From Tautonia marina (GTDB lineage: Bacteria > Planctomycetota > Planctomycetia > Isosphaerales > Isosphaeraceae), in assembly GCF_009177065.1 (NCBI RefSeq), contig NZ_WEZF01000002.1, forward strand, positions 372,001 to 436,000: 64,000 bases of DNA, read 5' to 3'. Shown piece after piece: positions 26,806-36,540 of this stretch; positions within the stretch are counted from its first letter, which is position 1; each line of letters begins with the position of its first letter. The notes below the pieces were generated by a model. The model saw nothing but the letters and a program-made list of their open reading frames with translations, had not been told where the DNA came from and searched no databases. A program made the position numbers and the translations under genes.

Positions 26806-27765
26806 TTGAGTCAGTTGGGCGCGTCGAACGAAGTCCGGATCGGAGTCATCGGCCTTGGCCGTCAGTGGACCGAGCGCTACCGAGCCGCCCTGATCCGGCC
26901 CGGAGGCCGGGCGCGGGTCGTGGCTGTCTGCGATGCGGTCGCCCACCGGGCCGAGGCCGAGGCCGACCGCATCGGCTGCGACACGGTCGAGGGCCTGACC
27001 CACCTGATCGAACGACCCGATGTCGAGATTGTCTTCCTGCTCGATCCCCTCTGGTTCGGGCTCTGGCCGCTTCGAGTCGCGATCGAACGGCGAAAACCGG
27101 TCTTCACCTCGGCCGGCCATCGCGCCACGCTCGACGAACTGAGTCGGCTGAACCAGGTCCCCTCCGACCCTCCCCCGCTCGTCATGACCGAGTTGACCAG
27201 CCGATTCGCGCCGGAGATGCTCCGCCTGCGCGAGTTGCTGGCCACCGAGCTCGGTCCGGCCCGCCGGGTTCTGGTCAAGGGGCTCGCGGCGGCCGGATCA
27301 AGCCCAGCGACGCTCGAGCCCGACCGCTCCTCCCCTGCCGATGCCGCCATCGGCCTCATCGACCGCTGCCGGGCCCTGGTCCAGGCCAATCCCCTCAACG
27401 CGAGGCTCGTCCGGAAATCCGACCGGCCGGGCCGCCAGGTCCGGGTCGTCTCGATCGACTTCTCCCAGGGGGCAACCGCGCGGCTCAGCCTCGTCTGTGG
27501 CTCAACCACTCCCGAGCCAGAAGAGGCCGGTGAAGGGGTCAAGATGCTCGTCGAAACCGAGCGCGGTCGGGCTCGGATCGACCGATCGGGACGGTTGGCC
27601 TGGTCTCTTGGAGCGGACCTGATCCGCGAGCCGATCTCCGGCGGTTCGGCCACCTCCTTGATGATCGACCACGTCTTGCGTCGGGTCCGAGGAGAGCAGT
27701 CGCTGGCCCCAGACCTTGACGAGTTACGCGATCTGGAACGATCAAGCCGCGTCTTCGAGTGGTGA
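26806..27765 (+). CDS. Gfo/Idh/MocA-type oxidoreductase
   Basis: A TTG start at 26806, eight bases after AAGGAG. The N-terminus is a Rossmann fold (VRIGVIGLGRQWTERYRAAL) with VVAVCDAVAHRAEAEADRIGCD. The segment that usually reads EKP is RKPVF here (IERRKPVFTSAGH), so the catalytic lysine context is altered. The C-terminal half follows the Gfo/Idh/MocA pattern loosely. NAD(P)-dependent sugar or polyol oxidation is the family norm, but the substrate is unknown and catalysis is uncertain. Only 24 bp separate it from the glycosyltransferase gene. Confidence 0.72.
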   Translation: MSQLGASNEVRIGVIGLGRQWTERYRAALIRPGGRARVVAVCDAVAHRAEAEADRIGCDTVEGLTHLIERPDVEIVFLLDPLWFGLWPLRVAIERRKPVFTSAGHRATLDELSRLNQVPSDPPPLVMTELTSRFAPEMLRLRELLATELGPARRVLVKGLAAAGSSPATLEPDRSSPADAAIGLIDRCRALVQANPLNARLVRKSDRPGRQVRVVSIDFSQGATARLSLVCGSTTPEPEEAGEGVKMLVETERGRARIDRSGRLAWSLGADLIREPISGGSATSLMIDHVLRRVRGEQSLAPDLDELRDLERSSRVFEW

Positions 27766-27789
27766 GGATTCGGCCGCGGCGCAGGCAGG

Positions 27790-29877
27790 ATGCCCAACGT
27801 GATAACACCTCAGCGATTCCGTTCAATCGTTCAGGACCAAGCCTGGATCGCCGTCACCTTGCTGGCGGCGGCCCTGGGCCTGGGACTCCTGATCCACTCC
27901 CTCGGACGCTCCTCGGCCACCTACGACGAGGTCGCTTACCTGGAGTTGGCCGCGCAGTGGTGGCGCACCGGCGATCTGGAAACGATCGGCCGGATGGGAT
28001 CGCCGATGACCTTTCTCAAGCTCCAGCAAGCCCCGACGCTCTGGCTCCTCGACCAGATCGGCCGAGGGCACTGGATCGACGACCCGATTACCCACCAAGC
28101 GGCCATGCTGCCAGTGGTCCGGCTCGGTGCCCTCTGGATCTGGCTCGCCGCCTTGCTGCTGACCAGCTTCTGGGCCCGCCGTGTTTACGGCCCGAGGGCC
28201 GCCGCAATGGCCGCCCTGCTGTTCGCGATGAGCCCGAACCTGCTCGCCCACGGCGCCTTGATCACCATGGAATTCCCTTTGCTCCTGTTCTGGGTCGTGG
28301 CCAGCGTCCTGTTCGCTCGGTTTCTGGAAACAGGAGATCGACGCATGTTCCTAGGCTCGGCGCTGGCCGCCGGAATCGCCTTCTCGTGCAAGTTCACGAC
28401 CATCCTTCTGCCGCCGATCCTGGCCCTGGCCTGGGTGACCGATCGCATCCTCTCAGGAGATCGGCGGCCGGTTCGCCTGCTGACGCGGGTCGCGGGAGGG
28501 ATGCTCGTCTTCGGTCTCGTCCTGATTGCCACCGACCTGACCATCACCGGCTTCGCCACCATGAGCCCCTCGGCCCGCGTCGGGTCCTCGCACCCGGCAC
28601 TCGACGGCCGTTTCGGTCCAGGGGTCGATGCCTGGCTGGTCTGGCTCGTCGAGCGAAAATGGCCCCAGGATTACGTCGCCCTGGCTATCCAGATGGTCCA
28701 CCAACGCTCGGGAGGGGTCAGCTACCTGCTCGGGGAACGACGCATGCAAGGATGGTGGTATTATTACCTGATTGCCATGAGCGTAAAGGTTCCGCTCGGC
28801 TTCTGGCTCCTGGCCGGCGGTCGGGCGGCGGACGGGCTCAAACAGCTTCGCCTCGGCTGGCGAAAGCCGACGAGCGACGAGGTGGTCATCGGCGTGACCC
28901 TCGTGACCATGCTCATCCTCACAGCCCTTGGATCGAAGCGCAATTACGGCTTGAGGTATCTGTTTCCGCTGGCTCCGCTGGCGATCGTCTGGGTCTCAAA
29001 ACTCGCCGAAGGCGCCTGGCCGTGGCGCAGGCTCGCGGCCATCGGCCTGATCGGCCAGCTGATCGCGGTCGCGAGCATTCACCCCTACGAGTTGTCGTAT
29101 TTCAACGTCCTGGCTGGGGGGCCGATCGGCGGCCGGCACATCCTGGCCGACTCGAACCTTGACTGGGGACAAGGGGCCCGATTGCTGGCTCGGATTCAGC
29201 GCGATGACCCTGCGTATGAAGACCTCACGACGTACTACTTCGGGGATACCGACCCGGCACACTACGGCGTCATCGGCACGCGACACGTCATCGACGCCGG
29301 AGCGATTCAGCCCGACTTGCCCGATCAGTTCGCGCCAACCACCCGGTTCGTCGCCGTCTCCGCGTCGCTGCAACACGGTCCGTGGGGACCGGACCATTAC
29401 TTTCGGGTCCTCGACGGAATCACCCCCGATCGCTTAACCGACGACGGGACAATTGCCATCTATCGCCTCGATGCGATCTCCACCGAACCGGGCCAATCCC
29501 GCTCAGAACAGGTCGCGACCACGGGTCAGACGATCCTCCAACCCATCGGCGAGTTCAGCGATGTGCCTGACGACACTCGCGGCATCGGTCTCGTACGCCA
29601 TCTCGGGGGTGAGGTTTCGGATGACGACGTAGTATTCTTCTCCTCGAAGCACCTTGATCGCAAAGTGCCCTTCAACCGTCACGGCGTTGAGCTTCAGCAA
29701 GGTCGGGCTGTCTCGATGGTTGGCCGGGCCGCAGACCGAAACCAAAGCGATGATCGGCCTCCCGTCGCGATCCGACCCGACATAGCCGACGTAGACCGCC
29801 TGCCGACGATCCGAAGCCATCGGCACGACCAGGCGATAGCCGTGCCCAGCCGGGTGGACCTCATACCCACTCCGTGA
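27790..29877 (+). CDS. GT39/ArnT-like integral membrane glycosyltransferase, with an antisense-overlapping C-terminal tail
   Basis: A 695-residue membrane protein with about ten hydrophobic spans. The early extracytoplasmic loop carries the acidic pair of the family (SATYDEVAYLELAAQWW, Asp46-Glu47). Later blocks (GSKRNYGLRYLFPLAPL; YELSYFNVLAGGPIGGRHIL; DSNLDWGQG) match dolichyl/polyprenyl-phosphate-mannose-type transferases that move a sugar from a lipid carrier to protein or lipid. The expected protein end is near IYRLDAISTEPG. The frame has no stop there and runs on for 375 bases fully antisense to the convergent zinc-ribbon gene. The last 125 residues are therefore probably not a folded domain. 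Confidence 0.8.
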   Translation: MPNVITPQRFRSIVQDQAWIAVTLLAAALGLGLLIHSLGRSSATYDEVAYLELAAQWWRTGDLETIGRMGSPMTFLKLQQAPTLWLLDQIGRGHWIDDPITHQAAMLPVVRLGALWIWLAALLLTSFWARRVYGPRAAAMAALLFAMSPNLLAHGALITMEFPLLLFWVVASVLFARFLETGDRRMFLGSALAAGIAFSCKFTTILLPPILALAWVTDRILSGDRRPVRLLTRVAGGMLVFGLVLIATDLTITGFATMSPSARVGSSHPALDGRFGPGVDAWLVWLVERKWPQDYVALAIQMVHQRSGGVSYLLGERRMQGWWYYYLIAMSVKVPLGFWLLAGGRAADGLKQLRLGWRKPTSDEVVIGVTLVTMLILTALGSKRNYGLRYLFPLAPLAIVWVSKLAEGAWPWRRLAAIGLIGQLIAVASIHPYELSYFNVLAGGPIGGRHILADSNLDWGQGARLLARIQRDDPAYEDLTTYYFGDTDPAHYGVIGTRHVIDAGAIQPDLPDQFAPTTRFVAVSASLQHGPWGPDHYFRVLDGITPDRLTDDGTIAIYRLDAISTEPGQSRSEQVATTGQTILQPIGEFSDVPDDTRGIGLVRHLGGEVSDDDVVFFSSKHLDRKVPFNRHGVELQQGRAVSMVGRAADRNQSDDRPPVAIRPDIADVDRLPTIRSHRHDQAIAVPSRVDLIPTP

Positions 29878-30069
29878 GGCGAAGTCCTGGATCACCCGAG
29901 AGGTATCCGGATCGGCCGGATCAGGCACCTCGTACGGGCCGAGCGCTTCCTGCGCCGCTTCGGCGTCGGGCTCGACCGTGCCCAGCGGCAGACCGCAACT
30001 CTCGCAGAACCGAGCCGAGGCGTGATTCTCGGAGGTACACCGGGCGCAATAAATCGTGGTGAACGACAT
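29503..30069 (-). CDS. Zinc-ribbon protein with YbjN/chaperone-like domain
   Basis: ATG 30069 with GGAG nine bases upstream. The N-terminus is a classical double-CxxC zinc ribbon (YCARCTSENHASARFCESCG). After an acidic linker, residues about 50-180 form an alpha/beta domain (SRVIQDFASRSGYEVHP, LVVPMASDRRQAVYVGYVG, GHFAIKVLRGEEYYVVIRNL) resembling YbjN/type III secretion chaperone-like folds. Function unknown. The last 375 bases overlap the tail of the convergent glycosyltransferase frame. The zinc ribbon and well-formed domain argue that this is the real gene in the overlap. Confidence 0.72.
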   Translation of the reverse strand: MSFTTIYCARCTSENHASARFCESCGLPLGTVEPDAEAAQEALGPYEVPDPADPDTSRVIQDFASRSGYEVHPAGHGYRLVVPMASDRRQAVYVGYVGSDRDGRPIIALVSVCGPANHRDSPTLLKLNAVTVEGHFAIKVLRGEEYYVVIRNLTPEMAYETDAASVVRHIAELADGLEDRLTRGRDLF

Positions 30070-30265
30070 GGGAGGGCGCTCCGAAAGGTTGCGCCCCTTG
30101 CCAGGCCAAGGGCGCGGGACCGACACCTTTCAGGATAGCCCCCTCAGGTCGGCGATCGCCACCCCTCGGCGTCCCGGTCGGCGCAGGAACACGGTCCGAT
30201 CGGGCCACCCCGATCAGACCGTGACCAGGCTCCGACGCAACGCCGAATCACCAAATTGAATGATA

Positions 30266-30826
30266 TCAACGAGACATCTTCATGGATTTCAGCATTGCCC
30301 GAAACGCAGGGCCGGCCTCCTGAATCGTCTTGTCGGGGCCGACGAGCTTGAAGAAATATCCGGTGCGGGCCGTGGGGTAGATCCCGCCGATCAGGCGGAA
30401 GTTCGGTTCATCGACCGGCGTCGGGATCTGGGTCCGGTAGCGTCCGGCAGCCTCGACCAGGGTAATCTCGGCATCGCCAACCTTGATGGTCTCGGTCTTG
30501 ATGTCGGGGGGAGAGCCGTCTTCGGTGGAGAACTGCTGCTGCCAGCGCTGGACGTTCATCTGCACCGTGCCGGCACCACCGGGAAAGGCAAAGAGGACGA
30601 GTTCACCCGGCTTCTCGTCTCCGTCCACCGGCGGTACGGCGATCTCCAGCAGGCGCATCTGGCTCCGGGGCTGATTGACCTTCCAGGAGGCAGGAACCTC
30701 GAACGAGAGACCACCGGCCTTGACCGTCTGCGTTTCGTCTGTGTTGGCGTCCTGGGCCTGCAAGGCCGGAACGAAGGCGAGCGTCAGTCCCATCGAGGCG
30801 ATGGTCCCTAGGATCAAGCGATTCAC
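30266..30826 (-). CDS. Secreted protein of unknown function
   Basis: A GTG start at 30826, eight bases after GGGAG, leads into a signal peptide (NRLILGTIASMGLTLAFVPALQAQ). The 186-residue product has a repeated beta-strand look: GGLSFEVPASWKVNQP, LVLFAFPGGAGTVQMNVQRW, GDAEITLVEAAGRY, GYFFKLVGPDKTI, then a closing helix AFRAMLKSMKMS. This resembles PsbP-like or 'FEVPASW' periplasmic proteins seen widely in planctomycetes; no reaction can be assigned. It runs in the same direction as the MscS gene upstream. Confidence 0.68.
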   Translation of the reverse strand: MNRLILGTIASMGLTLAFVPALQAQDANTDETQTVKAGGLSFEVPASWKVNQPRSQMRLLEIAVPPVDGDEKPGELVLFAFPGGAGTVQMNVQRWQQQFSTEDGSPPDIKTETIKVGDAEITLVEAAGRYRTQIPTPVDEPNFRLIGGIYPTARTGYFFKLVGPDKTIQEAGPAFRAMLKSMKMSR

Positions 30827-30962
30827 GGTGCGGACTCCCTGAGAGCGATCGGTGCGGAACACGAGAGACATGGATGCGGGTCGGTCTTGAGCGACCGACC
30901 CGGCTCCCGAGCCGTATTGTACGCAAACGACCGCCCCGGACTCCACCGGGGGCCCCCACTTG

Positions 30963-33083
30963 CTAGCGCCCTCCCGCTGCGTCCGGCATGGCTCGCCCGG
31001 CGACGATGATCTCGTCGCCTCCACTCAGATGAGGCTCGTGAGCCAGGTGGGAGTGGCCCTCATCGTGGACGTGGTAGATCGTTCGGTGGGGGAACGGAAT
31101 CGAGATGCCCAGCTCGTCGAACGTGTTCTTGAGCCGTCGGAGCAGCTCTCGCTTCACGGTCCACTGTTGCAGCGGACGCGTCTTGATAAAGAACTTGATG
31201 ACCACGGCCGAGTCGGCAAAGGCATCGACCCCGAGCATCGTCGGATCCTCAAGAATGAGCATCCGATACTGCGGGTCCTGCCGCAATTCCTTGCCGACCT
31301 GCATGATCACGTCCATCACCCGGTCGACGTTCTCCTTGTAGGCGACACCGACCTCAAACAGCGCACGGGACCAGCCGTGCGTCATGTTCGTCACCTTGGT
31401 GATCTCGCCATTGGGGATGAAATGGACGCATCCTTCCAGGTCGCGCAAGACCGTCACCCGCAAGGTAATGGCCTCGACCTGACCGGCGATCCCTTGAATC
31501 CGGATCACGTCGTTGAGTTTGTACTGGTTTTCCAGAAGGATCACGAACCCGTAAAAGAAGTCTCGTATCAAGTTCTGGGCACCAAAGGCGATTGCCAGGC
31601 CCAGTACGGCCGCACCGCCCAGCAACGGCCCGACCGGCACGCCCAGTTCCTGGAAGATCATCAGGATGCCCCCGACCACCACCGCGACCGACGCGGCGTT
31701 GTCGAAGACCCCCACGAGGGTCGAAATCCGGTGCTCCTTTTCCGCCGTCGTTCCGCGCTGGCCCCGCTGGCTCATCAGGCTGACGATCCGACGGCTGATC
31801 AGGCGAGAGCCCCAACGGAGCAAGAGCATCCCGACAATGATCGCAACGATGTTCACGCCATGACGCAGTGTCCAGTTGATGAGATTCTCTGGCGCGAATG
31901 GGTTTTCCATTCGCTTCAGCGTTGATTCCGCCTCGGAAAACTGCGAGCGGGCCGTTTCGGCCCGCCAGCGGGCGAGCTGAAGTTGCGAGGCGATCTCGCT
32001 GCGCTCGGCTTGAAGGCGGATGATCTCGTCGCTGTGCTGGCGGGATTCGGCGCGAGCCTGGAGAAGCCGGCGCTCGTTCTCTCGAATGCGGCCTTGCAGC
32101 TCACGGAGTTCGCCGCCATTGGCGCCGCCGAACAGCTTGTCCTGGTAGTCGCGGGCCAGTTCGGTTCCGCTGGCTTCGGCGTTGTCGATCGTGCGACGTG
32201 CGGTCTCGAGAACCTGCTCTTCGTTGCGGATCTGGTCATCGAGGGTGCGAAGACGCTCGGTCAGTTCGACGACCTCGGATTCCGCCTGTTCCAGCAAGTC
32301 GGCCGAGGTCTGGGCGGCTTCTCGGGCTTTCTTGAGCTTTGGATCGTTCGGGTTGGGGCCGAAGGTGGGTCGGACGGCCAGTTCCTTTCCGGCGGCACCA
32401 GCCATTTCCTCAAGATTCGGAAGCCCGGGGATCGAGGCCGCAGGCTCGGCCGCGGGGGCCTCCGGCTCCTCCGCGGCTGCCGGAGCCGAGGGGGGCGCGG
32501 GTTCGGCCGGGGCGGTCGCCGGCTCGGGGGTTTCCGGAGTCGGCGCGGGCTTGGGCTGCTCGCCCAGCAATCGCTTGAGGGCCTGATCGCTCTGGCGGAG
32601 CTTCGTTTCCAGGGTGGCGATCTGTTCGTTGAAGGTCTTCAGGGACGTGGCGGCCAGTTCCCGACGTTCATCGGCCAGGGCTCGGGATCGAGTCAGGGCT
32701 TCGAGGTCCTCGGCAATCTCCTCGGTGGGCAGCTCCTTCTGCTGGCGTTCGGCCAGTTGCTCCGAGAGCTCGCGGTGCTGCTGATCAATGGTCCGGAACT
32801 CGTTATTAGCCTGGTCAACCTCGGATCGGGCTGTCTCGACCTCGATCCGGAGTGCCTCCAGACGCTTCGTGTCCTCGGCAATCGAGGCCGAGAGCTGGGC
32901 GATTTGCTCGGCGGGGTTCGAGGGGGGGGGAGACCCCAGGGCGGGCACCGGTGCAGCAGGGGTTGCCTCGGTGGGGGCCTGTTCGGCCGGGGGGGTTGAT
33001 TCGGTGGACTCGGCGCGAGTCGGCATCAGCGGGCCGAACGCCCACCAGGCCAAGAGGACTACCAGGATCTGGACGCGAGCCAT
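30963..33083 (-). CDS. Mechanosensitive channel (MscS family) with long coiled-coil N-terminus
   Basis: ATG 33083, eight bases after AAGGAGG, opening a signal peptide (ARVQILVVLLAWWAFGPLMP). Residues about 25-420 alternate Pro/Ala/Glu-rich stretches with long heptad-rich helices, predicted to be extracytoplasmic coiled coil, as in MscK/YbdG-type relatives. The pore region follows (NIVAIIVGMLLLRWGSRLIS; VGPLLGGAAVLGLAIAFGAQ), then the MscS beta domain (NLIRDFFYGFVILLENQYKL) and a C-terminal alpha/beta domain (FHIKTRPLQQW-like). At 706 residues it is far larger than E. coli MscS. It should relieve osmotic pressure. Confidence 0.85.
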   Translation of the reverse strand: MARVQILVVLLAWWAFGPLMPTRAESTESTPPAEQAPTEATPAAPVPALGSPPPSNPAEQIAQLSASIAEDTKRLEALRIEVETARSEVDQANNEFRTIDQQHRELSEQLAERQQKELPTEEIAEDLEALTRSRALADERRELAATSLKTFNEQIATLETKLRQSDQALKRLLGEQPKPAPTPETPEPATAPAEPAPPSAPAAAEEPEAPAAEPAASIPGLPNLEEMAGAAGKELAVRPTFGPNPNDPKLKKAREAAQTSADLLEQAESEVVELTERLRTLDDQIRNEEQVLETARRTIDNAEASGTELARDYQDKLFGGANGGELRELQGRIRENERRLLQARAESRQHSDEIIRLQAERSEIASQLQLARWRAETARSQFSEAESTLKRMENPFAPENLINWTLRHGVNIVAIIVGMLLLRWGSRLISRRIVSLMSQRGQRGTTAEKEHRISTLVGVFDNAASVAVVVGGILMIFQELGVPVGPLLGGAAVLGLAIAFGAQNLIRDFFYGFVILLENQYKLNDVIRIQGIAGQVEAITLRVTVLRDLEGCVHFIPNGEITKVTNMTHGWSRALFEVGVAYKENVDRVMDVIMQVGKELRQDPQYRMLILEDPTMLGVDAFADSAVVIKFFIKTRPLQQWTVKRELLRRLKNTFDELGISIPFPHRTIYHVHDEGHSHLAHEPHLSGGDEIIVAGRAMPDAAGGR

Positions 33084-33219
33084 GCGCCGGGCCTCCTTGC
33101 CGCGGTCGAGGTCAGGAATCCGGGGTCGGAGAGGAACCCCCGACGAAGGGATGGCCCGAGCCGGTTGGGATCGCTCGGGCCGGGCCTCCATCATCGGGTT
33201 CCGACCGATTGCGTCAACG

Positions 33220-36200
33220 TCAACCGAGGGTAACGACCACCCGGGCCAGCTCGTGAGGGGTCAGGTCGAGCTGGACGGCGTCTCCCTGGACGGAGAGCTC
33301 GACGATCCGCTCGTCGTGGAAGTCGGTCTGACGGGCGGAGACGGGCTCGCGGAACAGCCGGAGCTTGCAGCGAACCGAGCGGCCCCCGGTTTCGAGCAGG
33401 TGGAAGGCCAGGCCGCGCCCCTCGCCACCGTCGAGGATCACCGGCTCAACCCGCGTGACGGCCACCGATTTGGCGTCGAGGTGGAAGAACCAGCCGGCCG
33501 GGCCCGATCGCGGCGGGCCTCCGGTCGTCGGCACGAGGGCCGGGGGAGAGAGCAGGTCGAGCGCTGCCTGGAAGGGGTGCTCCAGGTCCAGCGCGATGCC
33601 CAGCCTGAAGGTCCGCTCCGACTCCCGACCCGCGACGAGCAGGGTATCGAGCATCCGCTGACCGTGCCGCTGGTGGTGAGCCAGGCCGCCGAAGAGGAGG
33701 GCGGTATGCTGGCGACGGGCGGTGATGTCGAGGACCTCGGCCGTCTCGGGCCGATCGGCGGTGGTGGACTGAAGGCCGAGCAGGGAGGAACGCCGGAGGG
33801 TGGCGTTGGCGTCGGGCCAGGCCCATCGGCTGGCCAGATATTTCGACCAGGCGGGACCATTGGCGATCGAGGCCAGCCAGGTCTCGTCGAGGTCGGACAG
33901 CTCGATCTCCATCTCCAGCACGGGCCGACCGCTCCAGAGGCGGAAGCGCTGGCGGAAGGAGGCGAGCGGCTGGTCCTCGATCGGGTGGAGGATCTGGCCG
34001 GTGGAAACGGCCTGGACGAGGGCCGGGCCACCGTACTCGACCTCGACCGACGAGGCTTTCATCCGGCTGTGGCGGAGTTGTCCTTTCTTATCGGTCTGGC
34101 TGATGCCGGCGATGACGAGCTGCTGGCCGAGGCGGGGCTCGTCGTCGTTGGCTCCCATCAGGGAGCGGAGACCGCCGGTCGCCTCGTCGATCTCCAGGCG
34201 GAGCATCTCGTTGCGGAGGACCCGGCCTCGTGCGTGGACCGTCTCGGACATCCCCGCAGGCTGGACGGATGAGGCGGGGTTGCGAGGAATCCAGGCGTAG
34301 CCGAACCCGGCCAGAGTAACGACCGCCTCGGTCCCCTTGGCCGTGAACTGGGAGGCCCGGACGGGGCCTTCGCTGGGCGGAGGGTTGGGGGTGTCGGGCA
34401 GGACGACCGAGACGCGGCGGGGGATCGAGAGGGGGTTGAGGATCAAGGCCCCCCCCTGCTCCGCCCCCTCCGAGCCGTTCCCCTCGGGCTCGCCGGTCGG
34501 GGGAACGACGCGGCGGGCAGCCTCGGCGGACCATTGGGATTCGAGCGCGGCGATGGCGGCCTCGGCCTCGTCGAGCATGCCGGTTTCGAGCAGGCGCTCG
34601 GCCTCGGTGATGGCGGAGGCCCCGGCCGGGAGCGGCCCCTCCTCGTCGGGCAAGGGGGCGCCGACGAAGTCGAGCGAGGCGGCCAGCGACCGGAGGCTTT
34701 CGACCAGATCGAGCCGGGCTCGAAGCCTTAAGTGCCTGGCACGACGACCGATCGGGCTCGGGTCGCCCTTGGAGACGGCCTGCTCCAGGTAGGGGGTGGC
34801 GTACTGGTCGAGCTTCGGGCGGAGGACCTCGTACGGCCGATCGGTCAGGTGGAAGTAGTCGCCGATGGTGGCCCAGCGGGCGAGGACGGGGGAGTAGAGG
34901 GCCGATCGTCGCAGGTCGCGGAACCACTCGGTCACCTGATCCGGCCAGTGAACGAGGCCGAGGGTGGCCACGTGATCGTCCCGCATCGAGCGGGCCATCT
35001 CCCAGGCGAGGGTCAGGGCGGTCGCGTTACGGTCGGCGGCCAGCGGGGGTCGGGTCAGGGATTCGAGGTTGGCTCCTTCGGGAGACTCCCAGAGCCGTTT
35101 CGACTCTCGGGAGACGGGGAAGGTGCCGTCGTCGAAGGCCAGATGGAGGGCGTAGCGGAATCCGAAGCGCTTGGCGATCTGGGGGCGCATCGGGTAGAGG
35201 GCGAAGCGGCGGCCGGCGAGGGTCTCGACCGTGCGGTCGTCGAGGTGCTGGCGGTAGGTCGAGGCCCCTTCGCGGAACTGCCAGAGGATGGTTTCGACCG
35301 GCCGAAGCCCCTCGCCCGTCTCGGCGAAGGGGCCGCCGATGACATCGGCCCAGCCTTCGTCGATTGCGGCGCGGAGGCGGGCGATGTCGTCCGGGTTCTT
35401 CTCGGCGATCGCCGCGACGGCCTGGGCAGGGGCGAGGATCGTGAACGGGGTGCGGGCCTCCAGGGGGTCGGTCAGGGCGTCGGCGGGGGACGCAGCGTCG
35501 AGCAGGTGCAGATCGACCACGAAGGAATCGACCGGGTAGTAGCGCTCTCGGGACTCGGTGAGCAGTTCGAAAGCGGCCCGCAGGCGGTTGGATGCGCCGG
35601 TGGCGTCGCCCGATTGCCAGGCCCTGGCTCCGCCGATGACTTCTCGGGAGAGGCTGGCGGCATCGAGGCAATCGACGTGCTCCATGCCGATCGTCAGGTC
35701 GCGGACCCACCAGCGAGCGGAACCGAGGGCGTAGAAGTCGAGGACGGTCGGATCGTCGGTCGAGCCGAGGTCGGCGCCGGGTTCGAGGGCTTCGAGGATG
35801 AGGCGGGCCAGGCCATCCCGATCCGATTCCCCGGCCTCGATAGCCAGGACCGGAACGCCGATCTCCGACGCCTGTTCCCGATAGCCGTAATTGACGTGAC
35901 CAACCCCCCTTCCGGCGATCAGGCGGACCTCCCCAGGAGCGGGGACGCCGGGGGCATCGACATCCTCGACGATCGGGATCTCGTCGAGTCGGGCGAGGAT
36001 GTTCGGGTGCCAGGCGGCGGAAACGGCCGACCAGACGATGAGGGCCTCGGCCTCGTCGATCGGGTCTTCGGGACGCCGTCCGCTGTCGGCGATCATGACC
36101 ACGACGCGGCGCTTCGGCCCGGTCGGCTCTGGCTCGGCAGGCGGGGCAGGCTCGGTCTGTTCGAGGGGCTGTCCCTGCTCCTCCTCGGGCGGGAGGTCCG

Positions 36201-36339
36201 ACGCCGAGGTGTCTTCGCCGTCGAGGGTCGGGGCGATCGATTCGACGGTCGTCCCTTCCTCGGGCTCGCCGGGGGGGGTGGTCGGGGTGATCGGGTTCGG
36301 GTTGGGGTCGTCCGGAGATTGCTCGGGGTCGGTCGCCAT
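33220..36339 (-). CDS. Large GH38-like protein, function uncertain
   Basis: The start is ATG 36339 (MATDPEQSPDDPNPNPITPT), with AAGG ten bases upstream. The frame continues upstream to 37329, but that part is repeat DNA, not gene. The 1039-residue protein begins with an acidic Pro/Glu-rich tract (1-75). Middle regions (PFTILAPAQAVAAIAEKNPD; GWADVIGGPFAETGEGLRPV; WQFREGASTYRQHL) resemble the barrel of alpha-mannosidase-like GH38/GH57 proteins. The C-terminal 400 residues (LRNEMLRLEIDEATGGLRSL; LASFRQRFRLWSGRPVLEME) match GH38 C-terminal beta domains. I could not find a clear catalytic HxD nucleophile set, so enzymatic activity is unproven. Confidence 0.6.
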   Translation of the reverse strand: MATDPEQSPDDPNPNPITPTTPPGEPEEGTTVESIAPTLDGEDTSASDLPPEEEQGQPLEQTEPAPPAEPEPTGPKRRVVVMIADSGRRPEDPIDEAEALIVWSAVSAAWHPNILARLDEIPIVEDVDAPGVPAPGEVRLIAGRGVGHVNYGYREQASEIGVPVLAIEAGESDRDGLARLILEALEPGADLGSTDDPTVLDFYALGSARWWVRDLTIGMEHVDCLDAASLSREVIGGARAWQSGDATGASNRLRAAFELLTESRERYYPVDSFVVDLHLLDAASPADALTDPLEARTPFTILAPAQAVAAIAEKNPDDIARLRAAIDEGWADVIGGPFAETGEGLRPVETILWQFREGASTYRQHLDDRTVETLAGRRFALYPMRPQIAKRFGFRYALHLAFDDGTFPVSRESKRLWESPEGANLESLTRPPLAADRNATALTLAWEMARSMRDDHVATLGLVHWPDQVTEWFRDLRRSALYSPVLARWATIGDYFHLTDRPYEVLRPKLDQYATPYLEQAVSKGDPSPIGRRARHLRLRARLDLVESLRSLAASLDFVGAPLPDEEGPLPAGASAITEAERLLETGMLDEAEAAIAALESQWSAEAARRVVPPTGEPEGNGSEGAEQGGALILNPLSIPRRVSVVLPDTPNPPPSEGPVRASQFTAKGTEAVVTLAGFGYAWIPRNPASSVQPAGMSETVHARGRVLRNEMLRLEIDEATGGLRSLMGANDDEPRLGQQLVIAGISQTDKKGQLRHSRMKASSVEVEYGGPALVQAVSTGQILHPIEDQPLASFRQRFRLWSGRPVLEMEIELSDLDETWLASIANGPAWSKYLASRWAWPDANATLRRSSLLGLQSTTADRPETAEVLDITARRQHTALLFGGLAHHQRHGQRMLDTLLVAGRESERTFRLGIALDLEHPFQAALDLLSPPALVPTTGGPPRSGPAGWFFHLDAKSVAVTRVEPVILDGGEGRGLAFHLLETGGRSVRCKLRLFREPVSARQTDFHDERIVELSVQGDAVQLDLTPHELARVVVTLG

Positions 36340-36540
36340 CGCGGGATCGCCTTGCTCGGTCGGAACGGGACGCGGTGCGGGCTCGCGCCGGGCGAGCGGG
36401 ACACGAGCCGCATCATACCAGACCGATCGGCCCCGATGCGCCAGGGGTGCGCCCCTTGGTGCGCGGTTGGTGCGCTCGGGCACGCTCGGGATCTCACGAA
36501 GCAAGGCGATCAAGGGAAAGGGGTTGCGGCGATCGGCTTC

